Below are positions 37,401 through 49,436 of a stretch of DNA of 64,000 bases, one piece after another (within the stretch, counting starts at the first letter, position 1; each line of letters starts with the position of its first letter). A model generated the notes under the pieces. That model saw nothing but the letters and a program-made list of their open reading frames with translations. It ran no database searches and was not told where the DNA came from. The position numbers and the translations under genes are program-made. Source of the stretch: Papilionanthe hookeriana x Papilionanthe teres (taxonomy: Eukaryota > Streptophyta > Magnoliopsida > Asparagales > Orchidaceae). The stretch covers positions 22,908,167-22,972,166 of the forward strand of contig CM040433.1 of NCBI GenBank assembly GCA_022702705.1, written 5' to 3'.

Positions 37401-39297
37401 TTTTACATCCAATTTTTGAGAAAAAATGTAAAATTCTTGCAATTTTAAAATAAACCTAAATTTAGCATTACGAAATTCGACCAAAATAATTTTATAAAAT
37501 TCTATATGTTGAATCAATCAAATAGATATATTACACCTTGTAGGAACTAAAAGTGCGGGCGAAGTTGTAAAAGCTTAAAGTTGAAAGCTTAATTAATAGC
37601 TTAATTAGTCATAATCTTGTATCCTTAATCCCGTCCACTTTTCCCGGCCGACATTAATCGTACCTATTGTGCGTACATCGGTTTGATGGATCAAATGAAT
37701 GGGGAATTAAGTGGACCTTCGATAAATGCTACCTTGACATAATTTTTCCATCTCCGGTTAAACGAGTTCGCACAAGCCAGAGGGTCTGCGATCGCGTCTC
37801 TTATAAAGGCGCGACGGCCAACGACCGGCAGGCTGAGAAGTGATTTAGGGCTTCGGGGAGAATACGTAGTGAAAACCCACTTTTATAAAATTCCGGACAT
37901 TCCATTCCTTCCCTAAGTTACGTGTTGATATTAACCACTAATTAAGGCATTTTATGTGTTCACCAATTAGTAGTTTTGCGGGAACAGGTTCTGAGCTTGT
38001 GAATCGAGAGCATGTTCGATAAGTGAATTTCATGAGTAGGGGAAGGGTTAGGGGAAAGAAAAAGAGGGAACATAATTATCAATGAGGCATATTTATGTCG
38101 AGAAGCCCTTTCAAGGTAAGTTAAACAAAAGAAAATCAAATTTGGGGTTAAATTAAGATTCAATTATGAATTTCATGAATTTTTAAGAGATTATGAATTC
38201 CATGTTATTTAAAATGAGCGGCGAGCTCGAGCGAGTTTGGGAAAATACTGTAGGAATTCTTTCTGTCAATTCGAGTTAAATAATCATAATCTTAAGCTAA
38301 AAATCGTACAAATAGATTTGTGTGATTATATTTCACAAAATTACGTTTAAATTTTACCGTATTGTAAATGAATACTGAATAAACGTGTGAATGTAAAATT
38401 AATTTGTCGCTTACGTACTAATGATTTTACTATACTATGGAAATACGATTTATTTATGAAATCATTCTTTGTGAATGTTATTCTTATAATTAGTATATGA
38501 TATATGAAATGTATATGATGAATGCTTTGTTACGAAAATTATGATTTAAGAGATGTCACAAAAAGTTGTTATAGATATGTTATTATATGAATGCGTGTCT
38601 GTTATTGATAAGCTGTATGTTGGAGGGCACAATCTTTATTGATAGTTAATATAGCGCTTGGTTAAGTGGCGATAACATGACATGAAAATAGTTGAAGTAC
38701 ATACGATTATAAATGATATTTATATGATTATAGTGATATGCCCATGAAATACATATTTTATATTACAATCATAATTAAATTTCTTTTTCTTTTACATGCT
38801 TTATACGATTGTAACGCATGTTATATCATGTTGCGGACATATACATCAGTTGCGTATGATCATGCACGTTATTTTGTTTTCATCTATAAAATTTTTTAAA
38901 TCTTAATTATTTAAATTGAGGCTGTTGTAAGTCATTCTATGATAACCTTGAGGAAAGAATAAGGAATGCGAAACGAGTAGTCGAGTGCGAAATAGACAAT
39001 TTTTGCATTATATAATTTTACGAAATTGTGAAAGTTTCATAGTATGTATTTTATTATGTTAAATGTAGCGGCTGTATAGATATTTATATTATGGTGATAT
39101 GATTTTCATCATGATAAATGAATAAAAAATAAATAACATATTTCATGTACGTTGTGTGATTTAATTAAACCGGATCGACACCTACTATGTCTTGATTATG
39201 CTAGTCGAGTTATTGAAAATAATATTGTTTCGTGAATCTTGACCTCGGTCGTCTGCATGATTGGCCCCTAAAATGAGAGAAAAGTTGGGGTGTGACG
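37401..39297 (+). repeat. Gypsy 5' LTR
   Basis: Collinear with 39725-41770: cttgtaggaactaaaa/cttgtcggtactaaaa; agcttaattaa; ttaagtggacctt; ggggttaaattaagat; it ends GGGGTGTGACG. The first bases are eroded (ttttacatcc where the other has gtaacaccg). Confidence 0.85.
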
Positions 39298-39724
39298 GAA
39301 AGCGATTATCGGAGCTAATTTTAATCGGGAAGTAAATTGAGTCCAAGATACATGCGATATTTTAGAAAACATATAAAGTATTGACGCGTTGCTTATAGAG
39401 TAACTTTAACCACGAGATATATGAGACATCCATTATGTATTTCATATATGTATGTTGAAAAAATTGGTTCAAATTCAAACCAAATAATTTCACGCGAAAA
39501 CGTTGACGTACGAAAATATTTAACGTATATTGAAAAGCTAAAAAAGAATTTTAGAAACAAATGTTAAGAAGTTGATGAACAAACATATTCTTTTTTGTCA
39601 AAGAGCAAATTGAAGTACGTGCCGGATAAGAGTATGGAAAAAGACAAATGCAATGAAATATCCATTTCAATTCAAGTAAATTTAAAATTTACGAAGACGA
39701 AATTTTCACAAGGAGAAAAAAGTT

Positions 39725-41770
39725 TGTAACACCGAGATTTTGAAAGTGGTTAAATTTTGGTAATTTTAAAGTATAACCCAAATTAAGCATTCCACGAAAT
39801 TCAATAGAAGAAATTTTATAAAATTATACATGTTAAATTAATCAAATTGAAATATTATACCTTGTCGGTACTAAAAACACATGTGAAGCTATAAAAGTTT
39901 GAAGTTATAAGCTTAATTAACACCTTAATTAATCCTAGTCTCTTATCCTTAATCCCATTCTTATTCGCGACCAACATTTCCCGCGCAAATGCACGCATGT
40001 ACGTCTAATAGATTGAACGGCTAGGGAGTTAAGTGGACCTTAGATAAATGTCGCATTCCTCTCATTTTCCCACTCTCCCATTGCATTGAGTTCGCACGCC
40101 TAGAGGTCGGCGATCGCGGCAACGCCAACGAGGCGCAGCCGCGCGACCGGGGCACCCAGCGGCAACTCGGGGCTCCGAGGGAGAAAATTGAGTAGGAAAC
40201 CCCCTTGTACAATATTCGAGACATTTCTTTCATTTCCTATGTTTCCGGTTTGATATTTGTCATGAATTTAGGCATTCCACGTGTTCCTTGTTGTTGTAGC
40301 TTTGTGGGAACAACAATGGGACTGACAGACCGAGTTATGCTTCGATAAGTCCATTTCACGACTTGGGGAATGGTTTGGGAGAAAGAAGAAGAGGAAACAT
40401 AATAGGAAGGTATCGTGGAGACAACTATGTCGAGAGACCCTTTCGAGATAGTTAAAGCAAGAAAATCATATTTGGGGTTAAATTAAGATCTTAATTACGA
40501 GTTTCATGAATTTTAAGGAATTATGAATTTCAATATGTTTACACTAGGCGGAGAACTTGAGGAGAGCTTGGGGAAACTCGTTGTAGAACATTTGGTCGAT
40601 TAAGTAAAACAATCTTGTACTAACTTAAGGAAAATAACTCTTGTTGTTTACATGTGATTATAATTGACACCATTACGTTTATATTATTTTATCATATTGT
40701 GGATAAATACTTGTATCGACGAAATAAATGAAAACATGATTTGTCCGCTTACAATATCAATGATTTTACAATCTTGTGAATCTAATTTATTTATGAAATC
40801 ATAGCTTGCGGTATTTGTTTATTATAATCCATGCATATGATATATGAAATACCTATAATGAATATTTATTACGAAGTATAAGTTCGAAGTATCCCTGAAA
40901 ACGATATTATATGTAGATTATTACGTGAATCTTGTAAGTACGGATGATAGAGAGCGATAAAGTCTATGCAGTATTCGGACAAAAAGAAACCTCGAGAACC
41001 ATTGAAATTGGTAGAGTAAAATGTAGGAAACCTTTGAAAGAAATGAGATTGTTGATAAATGCTATGTTAGGAGGGGTCCAACGCTTTACCAATAATTAAC
41101 GTAGTTTTTTTGTTGGATGATAACTCGGTGACATGATATGAAAAAAAAATATGTGTTAAAGTTTATATAATTACAAGTGAAATTTCTTTTATTACCATGA
41201 TATGCCTATGAGATGCATGTTTTATACAACAATCATTATTTCATGCATTAAATATCTTTTATTCATGTTATATGTGATTATAATATATTGTGATGTGTTG
41301 TGGACATATATATAAGTACGTATGATACGTCGTATGATTTCTTCTCCATCTATAAAATCTTTATTTATTCTTGATTATTTCATAGAGCTTATTGTGCTTT
41401 TAACTACTACGTTGTTGACTGAGAAAGAGATAAACACGAGGTGAGTAATCGGGTGTGAAGTATACAATTTTTGCATTAGATAGTTTGGGAGTTTGTACAA
41501 ACTTTTGGGGTACGTAATTTTATTACGTTGGATTCTAACGACTCTATACAAATATATATTTTTTGGTGATATAAATTATAACACTTCCAAGTATATGAAA
41601 ATGAAATGAGTAATGTGTTATATACGATTATAACTATTTAATTAGACTAGTTTATAACATATTGGGTCCTTATTATGCAAGTCATGAAGAATAGTAATGA
41701 GAATTTAGTAAGACCATATTGTCCGCCTTTGTCGAGCCGTGATTGAACCTAAAAGGGTGGGAGTGTGACG
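39725..41770 (+). repeat. Gypsy 3' LTR
   Basis: It starts TGTAACACCGAGATTTTG and ends GGGAGTGTGACG, with termini of the common TGTAACACC...GTGTGACA gypsy type. 2,046 bp. It holds a less AT-rich stretch at about 40080-40200. Confidence 0.87.
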
Positions 41771-41903
41771 GAATTTAAGATTAAGTATAATTAAACATAA
41801 TTTAAGTATTAAATGTAAAGTATAAAATATTATAGTATAATGTTGTTGCACGTTAGTATAGATTGATTGTTAATATATATCTAAGGGCGTGTTTGGAAGC
41901 CCA

Positions 41904-41937
41904 AATTCGCGGTGCGGCGCTTCCCGCACCGCGAATT
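41904..41937. repeat. Subterminal perfect palindrome of the Harbinger element
   Basis: aattcgcggtgcgg (41904-41917), 6-nt loop, ccgcaccgcgaatt (41924-41937). A 14-bp perfect inverted repeat four bases inside the TIR, followed by further 'gcggaa'/'tcgcg' words to about 41975. Possibly transposase-binding sites (inference). No matching palindrome is seen at the other end. Confidence 0.85.
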
Positions 41938-42659
41938 GCGATACTTTTGGCGGAATCGCGGAATATCGCGACCCGGGGCCGCGAAGCGGTAATGAAACGG
42001 ACCGCGGGTTATACCCCGCGGCTCCGACTTTCAGCAGCTTCGGCCGAAAAATCTCCTGCGTGCCCTCGCCCCGCTGCTCTCCCCGAACCCTTCTCCGACC
42101 CTAGCCCTTCTCGCGACTCGGCTGCTCTTGCGGGAAGATTTCCCTGGAAGAAAAAACTTGTCTATCCCAAGCACTTCTTGCGACTCGATCTGCTCTTTCA
42201 TCTTCCTCGACTATCTTCTTCCACGACTCATCTTTACCCCCGTGCCTTGGGTAAGAAGTGCTTGTATCTGCTTCCATTATTTGGGCTCGGTTTTGGTGTT
42301 TGTTTCATTCTATTACTTTTCTTGGTGTGGCTTGGGTTTGCTTCACTTTACCTGACCCTGTTTCTTCCTGCTGTTTGGCTATCAGGTCAGGCACTCATGT
42401 GTCGTGAGATGGATTATTTGCTTAAATTTACGGGTGTTTATTACTTAAGCATGTGAAAAATAGAGATGTTAGCATGTTCTAGTAGTTGGCTTGATCGATT
42501 GCTTAGAATGGTATGCTTATGGCTACCATTTGATTTTGCACTGTACTGCACTACACACTGCTTTTATATGGCTATCATTTCAACTGGCATGGTTAATGAT
42601 GATTATAGGCTTCTTTTGTTGTCATTCGGTTCAACACTATCTGCCAAAACTTAACTTCG

Positions 42660-44110
42660 AATGTGTAGTTAAGTGCATTGTGTGTATATATATTGTGTGT
42701 GTATATATTGTGTGTGTATATATTGTGTGTGTTGAGTTGTGTGGTGCAGTGCATTGAAGTGTAGTTAAGTGCAGTGCATTGAAGTGTAGTGAAGTGCATT
42801 GTGTGGTGCTGTGTAGTGTGCAGTGTGTGTGATGTGTAGTGTAGTGTTGTGTGTTTGTGTGGAAGTGCAGTGTGTGTGTGTTTTTACAGTGCAATGTGTG
42901 TGATGTGCGGTCTTGTGTTAAGTGTAGTGCGGTGCAATGTGTTACGGGTGTAGTGCGGTGTATTGTGTAGTGAAGTGCGGTGCGGCTTGTGGTGCGAGTG
43001 AAGTTTGTGAATCTGTTTAGTGTTTTTAATTGGGCGTGTATTGAGTTGTGTGGTGCAGTGCACTGAAGTGTAGTTAAGTGCAGTGCATTGAAGTGTAGTG
43101 AAGTGCATTGTGTGGTGTTGTGTAGTGTGCATTGTATGTGATGTGTAGTGTAGTGCTGTGTGTTTCTGTGGAAGTGCAGTGTGTGTGTGTTTTTGTAGTG
43201 CAATGTGTGTGATGTGCAGTGTTGTGTGAAGTGTAGTGCAGTGCAATGTGTTCTGGGTGTAGTGCAGTGTATTGTGTAGTGAAGTGCGGTGCGGCTTGTG
43301 GTGCGATGAAGTTTGTGAAGCTTGTTTAGTGTTTTTAATTGGGCGTGTATTGAGTTGTGTGGTGCGGTGCACCGAAGTGTAGTTAAGTGCGGTGCATTGA
43401 AGTGTAGTGAAGTGCATTGTGTGGTGCGTGTAGTGTGCATTGTGTGTGATGTGTAGTGTAGTGCTGTGTGTTTCTGTGGAAGTGCAGTGTGTGTGTGTTT
43501 TTGCAGTGCAATGTGTGTGATGTGCAGTGCTGTGTGAAGTGTAGTGCAGTGCAATGTGTGTGCAGTGCAGTGCAGTGTGAAGTGTAGTGCAGTGCTGTGT
43601 TGAGTTGTGTGGTGCTGTGAGTGCAGTTGTGCGATTGTGCAGTTGTGTAATGCAATGTGTAGTGTTGTGTGTGATTTGGGGTAATGCAATGTGTAGTGCC
43701 GTGAAATTGAAGTGCGGTGAGTGAAATTGTGTGAGTGAGTGAAGTTGTGTAGTGAAGTGCGGTACAATGTGTGTGATGTGTAGTGCGAGTGAAGTTGTGT
43801 GTGAAGTGTGTGGGTGTGTGATTCCGGTGGGCCGTGCGGTGAAGTGTGTGTGTATTACGATGTGTGAATAGTGTTGAATTGGGTGTGTGAAGTGCGAGTG
43901 AATTTGAAGTGCGAGTGAAGTGTGTGGGTGTGTGATTCTAGTGGGCCGTGCAATGTGAACTCGTGTAGTGTAATGAAGTGTGTGTAGTGTAGTGCAATGT
44001 GTGAAGTCAAGTGTGTGTAGTGCGGTACGATGTGTGTGCGGTGCGGTGAACCTCTGTAGGTGAGTGCCGTGCATTAAATTTGAAGTGCGGTGAAGTGTAG
44101 TGTTGTATAG
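42660..44110. repeat. GT-rich, C-depleted minisatellite region with 309-bp higher-order unit
   Basis: About 1.45 kb built from variants of 'gtgtagtgaagtgc' with almost no C on the plus strand. A higher-order unit is clear: 'gtagttaagtgc' at 42761, 43070 and 43379, spacing 309 and 309. Unit starts 'ttgagttgtgtggtgc' lie at about 42732, 43041 and 43350. The first two units are full; the third is shorter and grades into irregular repeats. (GTGTATATATT)n lies at 42680-42730. Long His/Thr/Leu-rich frames on the other strand are products of the repeat. Confidence 0.92.
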
Positions 44111-44348
44111 TGTTTGTAAAAACCTATGTAACCGTTCAAAAGTTTCATTAATGAAAATAAAGTACTCACTTCCCGTGGACGTAGGTCAATTTGACCGAAC
44201 CACGTAAATTTCGTGTTCCTTTACCTTAGTAGCATTTTAAATTTCCGTGTTCCTTTACTTTAGTAAGCATATCAGCCTAGAACTTTCATATGTTCGTTTA
44301 TTTATTTCATATTTAAAGATATTGCCTGACTTGTCTCCTATTATTAGT

Positions 44349-45344
44349 ATGGCAAGTAAGAACAAAGAAGTTGCCACTCCGCAATGTGGGAGAAGGACAT
44401 AAAATTAATTTTTTGCGATATATGCATTGCGGAAATCGAAAGAGGCAATAGACCGAACTCTTTTTTCGACAAGGAAGGCTTGCAAAACATAGTAACAACT
44501 TTTAGGGAGGTGACGGTGCGGGATTACGACAGTCGCAGACTTAAAAATAAATGGGACCAGACTAAAGAAAGAATTGAAGCTATGGAAGGACCTAAAACAT
44601 GGATTTACCGGTTTGGGCCGGGATCCGTCGACGCGAACTATTGCTGCTACAGAAGAATGGTGGACTGAAAGGCTAGCGGTAAGACATAATTAAATTAGTT
44701 TTGCTTGTGTTTGCACCACTGCTAATAAAAATTATTTATTCTTACAGATTTATCCTACGGCGAGGAAGTTCAAAACAGTCGGGATAGAACCGAATTCGAG
44801 GAGAAACTCGATCGAATGTTTGGTGGGACAATAGCCACGGGGAAATACGCGACTGCACCTAGCCAAACAATGGTTGATACAACCCACGAGGAGGTCGCCG
44901 TAGAACTTTCAAACGATTCAGCAGAACTCCGCATATACGATCAAACCGAAATGCAATCTACAAACCGAACGAAGCGGCCCCGCGATCGATAAGAAGAGGA
45001 AAAGTACCGTTGGAAGTATGAAAGAGCGACTATCATTACTTGTGGAATCAGCAAATGATGCTCCACATAAATTTCAAAAAAACGCTGTCCACGAGGTTGT
45101 TAGGCTTCTAAAGGAAGACCCAGAGATTATAGGGAATCGATCACTTTTCTTCTTTGCTATCGACCTCCTCCGGGACTCTCTCCACCGAGACTTTTTCATT
45201 GCAGTTGATAGAGAGCTACGCTTAGAATACATTCGATATTATTTTGACCGACGCACCTCTAGTGATATGATATGGAAATGTCGCTTTTATTTCATCTTAT
45301 TGTTATTGTTGTTATCGATGTCGTTCGGACAATTTTTATTTTGA
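44349..45344 (+). pseudogene. Harbinger Myb/SANT-like accessory gene
   Basis: Start MASKNKEVATPQ at 44349, then a frame change at about 44384. The trihelix-like domain follows: WEKDIKLIFCDICIAEIERG, NRPNSFFDKEGLQNIVTTFR, DYDSRRLKNKWDQTKERIEA, ending ATEEWWTERLA. A GT-AG intron is likely at 44679-44747 (GCG|GTAAGA; TTACAG|AT). Exon 2 (IYPTARKFKTVG..., KTNRTKRPRD-like) runs to 45344, including ERLSLLVESANDAPHKFQKN and the frame 45018-45344. In this superfamily the protein binds the TIR region and helps bring the transposase to the nucleus. At least two frame breaks. Confidence 0.8.
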
Positions 45345-45518
45345 ATGGTTGAATGTTCGAGTTATTTCCTTTCTTAATGTAGTTCATTCATATGTTTCGC
45401 TAAGGTACTTGTTGATTTCTATAGTAGAGTAACATGTTTTCTTTGAAATGTGCAGTTTATACCGTCATGAATCCGTAGGAGATCCGACGCCGTAGGAGAA
45501 ACGCGAGCGATAAATATA

Positions 45519-46750
45519 ATGCCGCAATACTACAATACATACGTCGATCGTGAACCTTGTTACACTTCATCTCGGGTCGGTGAACATTGGATGGGTGAAA
45601 TGATTTCGGGACACCCAACGAGATTTCGTAACATCTTCGGAATGTCACACGAGGTTTTCAGAGATCTTCTAGTTGACCTAAAAACATCTCATGGACTCCA
45701 TGGGTCTTATAGGACAACAGACCGTGAAGTGTTGGGCATCACACTTTTTATATTGTCACAGAACGAGTCCATGAGGGGAGCCATGGAACGTTTCCAGCAT
45801 TCGTCGGAAACAATTAGCGATATTTCTCGATTGGTTTGGCTTCTCTTATCGGCTTAGCAAATGATGTACTAAAACCAACCGATCCAACATTTGCAAGGAC
45901 CCCGATGAGATTCTTAACGACGAACGATACATGCCATATTTCAAGGTACAAATGTTAAATAAAACAAATTTTTATGGAATGGATTGCATATTTATATGAT
46001 TATTTTTTCCTTAAGGATTGCATCGGCGCAATAGATGGAATGCACGTTTATGCTATAGTGCCGGATAACGAGAAAGTAGCTTATATCGGCCGTTCTGGGA
46101 GGACAACTCAGAATATTATGGCCGTTTGTGATTTCAACATGTGCTTTACATTTGTGATTGGTGGATGGGAGGTGGCACGCACATGACAATGAGACTCTTT
46201 AAAGTTGCAACAAGAAAGTCTGAGTACAATTTCTCACCCACCTCCCGTGAAGGTCATTTATAATATTAAAAGATGATGTTTTTGGTCATACACCTAACTA
46301 TACTTTCTATCATTACAGGAAGTATTATTTGGTAGATGTCAAGCACCTCATGCAGAGGGGGTATCTTAAACCATATCCAGATACAAGATATCATATTCCG
46401 CATTTTCAAAGAGCTAGTAATCGCACAAGAACTAGAAATGAGCCGTTTAATAAGAGACATTCATCCTCGTGAGGCGTTATTGAGAGAACATTCGTGAGTT
46501 TGGAAGAAGAAGTGGGCCATTCTTAGTGGATATGCCTCCTCTATCCGTTCCCAAACAGAGTGCAGATAGTGTTGGCAACTATGGGCCTTCATAACTATAT
46601 CAAAGCGGCATCCAACTCCGGGCCGATGTTGATTTTCGACGAGAGTTGCTACAGATCGACGGCTTACAGGACCGCATCGAACCGTCTCAACCACGGGAGG
46701 ATGACAATAGTGCACCAATCTGTACAAAAGAAGGGAGGGTGCAAATGAAA
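45519..46750 (+). pseudogene. Harbinger DDE transposase, damaged
   Basis: Exon 1 from 45519: GHPTRFRNIFGMSHEVFRDL, REVLGITLFILSQNESMRGA, MERFQHSSETISDIS, a frameshift near 45835, then NDERYMPYFK. GT-AG intron at 45946-46015. Exon 2: DCIGAIDGMHVYAIVPDNEK with the first catalytic Asp at 46034-46036, YIGRSGRTTQNIMAVCDFNM, FVIGGWE, then a frameshift. A second intron ends at about 46318. Exon 3: KYYLVDVKHLMQRGYLKPYP, a stop, GVIERTF with the catalytic Glu at 46482-46484, and VQIVLATMGLHNYIK. The middle Asp, normally in a (S/A)HDxRV-like motif after GGWEG, reads GGTHMTMRL here and is absent. Not functional as it stands. Confidence 0.88.
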
Positions 46751-47967
46751 TGGCAGCACTTCGAGCGAGACATTACTCGATTGTTAGTTGGAGAGTGAGT
46801 GTTTTTTGCGGTCAGCAATGTATGTCTTTTACATTCTTTTTGAAGCACTTTACTTCACATTATTTACAATTCAACACTCTAGATTGATTCTTTTCATTTT
46901 GTTCGACCATTTTATACTCAAATTAATTAAGTTTGCATGTGTGCTTGTATTACGGTGTAAACATGTAGCTCCAAGCACGTCTGGCTGCCTCTCGCCGATC
47001 GCTATGTCGTCGTGGGTTACGAGCATCTCTTTTGACATCACGTCGACCCGCATAGCTTTCGACGAAAGTTTTATGCCTCGTCCTCGGGACATTCCGGATC
47101 GGTGTCGTTTCTTCCGACGAGCGGATAGTTACTGCATTCTCACGAGTCCGACGCCGGGAGTGTACGACCACAACGGAAGACGCAGATGAAACGGGAGTTA
47201 CGATTATGAAAACTAAAGTGAACATTATTTTATTGTTGGTTGTTGTTGGAATAGTCCTTCAGCTTTTTTTTCACTCTATTCGTCTTCGCTCACGTGTTTG
47301 AGAGTAGTATATGTTTCTGTTGTATAACTCTATGACTATTTCGAGATTTGCAATCGCGTAGAACTTTATGACTATTTTGAGATTTGGAAGCGCTCTCTTG
47401 TTGTGTTATTAAATTTTTAATATAATTTGAAGAATCTATTTAAAATATTTTATAAAGCTTCGTAAATTTTTTATTAATATGAACAATCTTTTTAAATTAT
47501 AAAAATTTTAATATATATATATATAATTCATTAAAATTAAAAGATAACTAAATATTTTATTTTACAATTAAATTAAAATATAACGAAGCTCGTAAATATT
47601 TTGTTAATACACTTAAAGAATTTAACCTATATAGTGAATTATTGAATTGAATCAATAGTTCACTATATATATAGAAAATATATATTAAAGATATAAAAAT
47701 AAAAAAATCTAATTTCAATTTATAAATTTGTATATTTAAATATAAAATTTTAAAAAAAATTTATTTCACTTTCAAATATTTCATCCTACATAAATATATC
47801 CAAATATTAAAACAATTCCAATAAATGGGCAAGTTCTAGTCATTTTTCGCCCCATGACTGTTTTTCCACTAACTGCAACCAAACATACAATGAACTTTCG
47901 CAGCTCGCTTCCCCGCACATGCTTTCTACAGGCAATGTAATTGCAATGAAATTGAGCAAAGACAATT
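46751..47967. other. 3' non-coding part of the Harbinger element
   Basis: A less AT-rich part at 46960-47190 is followed by very AT-rich sequence (47400-47790) up to the right TIR. No gene recognised. Confidence 0.5.
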
Positions 47968-47986
47968 GCTTCCAAACATGCCCTAA

Positions 47987-49436
47987 CACTTGAAAAAGAG
48001 AAAGAAATGGGACGGAAGCCATGAAGGCATATTCGTTTTATAAATAATGCGACACGGCGAGTTTTTACCTATCTGTAAAAATGAGAGAAGATATGTCACA
48101 TCTTGAGCAGGAGGAAACGTCATCGAGCCGATGAGAGGTGGGAGGTCTCGATGTTAGTGTCGAGCGGGGAAAATGGCGACGCCGTTGTTGTTCAGAGGAG
48201 ACGCTGAGTGCAGGAGTTCCTGCACACTCGATCTTGGCAAACAAACTAACGAAGGAGGAGAGGGGCGGCGTCAATGTCCGGTGATGAAGTCTCTATCGAG
48301 CTTAGACGAGTTGGGAAGGGTGTCGTGCAGAGAAATAAGAATATTTCAACTATAGCGTTGGGCTGAGCTTTACAGTAATCAGAATTTGCACGTGTAGAGG
48401 GATAGTCGAGTCAAAGGTAAAGTTACGGCTCTAAACGAAATATTTATAAATTTATTATTTTATTAATATTTAATTTTTAAGGTTTAAATAAATGAGGTTT
48501 AAGCTAAAGAAGTTTTATAGCAATATAGGGGTAATGGTTTAGTTTCATTCAAGCTCAATTCCTTATTTAAGAAAAAATTGTTATGCAATATAATTGTAAA
48601 TGTAAGAAAACATTGTTATGCAATATAACTGTAAATGTATGTATATTTGTTGGATCCTAATTTTTCCTTTGTGAATCACTTCCCAAGAGTTAAATCTGAG
48701 TGAATGAAAGAATGAAAAGAAAGTACAATAAGTTTAAAATTTTTGTAGGGAGAATCCAAGGAGAGGTCCCTTTATTTGTATTTTTGTCCAATACTTATAG
48801 AGGCGTATTTTGTATAATTACAAAAAGAGGGAATTGTTAAGAAAAATATTTTTAATGACATTAAGGCTATAATTGATTGTATAAATCATATGTCATTCCC
48901 ATTACAATTTGAATTCAACATTGGTGATAATTGGATGGTCAGGTGGCTTGAAGTCGGCCGACTATGGCGACCGGCTAAGTGGCATATGTACCCTCTGAAG
49001 TACGAGTTAGTCGGTTGAGGTGTTTGGTTGCATGATGATCTTGCTCGGTGTCTTTTGGTACGGCTGACAAGAGCGATTGATTGTGTGGTGGTCGTTCAGT
49101 CTGGATGCTAGGTTGGTCAGCCGAATGTGATCGGTAAGCTTTTTCATTGAGCGAGTCGTGACTCATTTTTTGTTCGACTCAAGTCTTACAAAGCTCGTGT
49201 CTCGCCTACATAGTTCGTCGCCTTGGTTGGATCTCCAAATCTTGTAAGAACTTAAGCCGATCTTGTCGCAACTCCGTGCGGGGTATCCGATGAGACTTGC
49301 TACCAGGATGATTTAAGCCTCACTTTTGGTGGGTCTTGCCGCTACTGAGCGGGGAACCATCTCCAGAGCTTGAACCTATCCCAGTTTTGGAGATGCGGCT
49401 CCATGCTCTTGCTTGAATTGTCAGTTAATTGCTTTC
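47987..49436. other. Unclassified sequence between the Harbinger element and the Athila-like LTR
   Basis: Less AT-rich sequence at 48070-48330 with short frames (60-70 residues) on both strands, no family recognised. 48650-49430 contains retroelement-like text (ttgccgctactgagcgggga, agaatccaaggagaggtccc) but no termini that I can define. Confidence 0.4.

Larger units (their letters stand above)
37401..41770 (+). mobile_element. Ty3/gypsy LTR pair with internal region almost deleted
   Basis: Two homologous LTRs (about 37401-39297 and 39725-41770) in direct orientation with only 427 bp between them. The spacer starts with gaaagcgattatcggagc, a decayed tRNA-Met-type primer site, and ends cgaagacgaaattttcacaa followed by ggagaaaaaagtt, the usual gypsy end of pol and polypurine tract, immediately before TGTAACACC. 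So primer site and polypurine tract survive but gag-pol does not. The LTRs differ at many sites, so it is old. Confidence 0.85.
41885..47983 (+). mobile_element. PIF/Harbinger DNA transposon, structurally complete, 6.1 kb
   Basis: TIRs GGGCGTGTTTGGAAGC (41885-41900) and, inverted, GGGCATGTTTGGAAGC (47968-47983) match at 15 of 16 bases. Direct TAA duplications lie at 41882-41884 and 47984-47986. Inside are the two genes expected of the superfamily, a Myb/SANT-like protein (44349-45344) and a DDE transposase (45519-46750), both on the plus strand, preceded by a 1.4-kb GT-rich minisatellite. The transposase is damaged, so mobility would need help in trans. The good TIRs and exact duplications suggest a younger insertion than its gypsy neighbours. 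Confidence 0.95.

Noticed and set aside
41863..42456. 197-residue frame at the left end of the Harbinger element
   Set aside because: It begins outside the transposon, crosses the TIR and palindrome, and has no known domain; the CG-rich patch lengthens frames by chance.
42637..44074. Antisense frames of 376, 396 and 90 residues made of His, Thr, Leu, Ser and Tyr
   Set aside because: They are translations of the GT-rich minisatellite in overlapping frames; C-depletion of the plus strand removes stop codons on the other strand. No start context, domain or non-repeat sequence.
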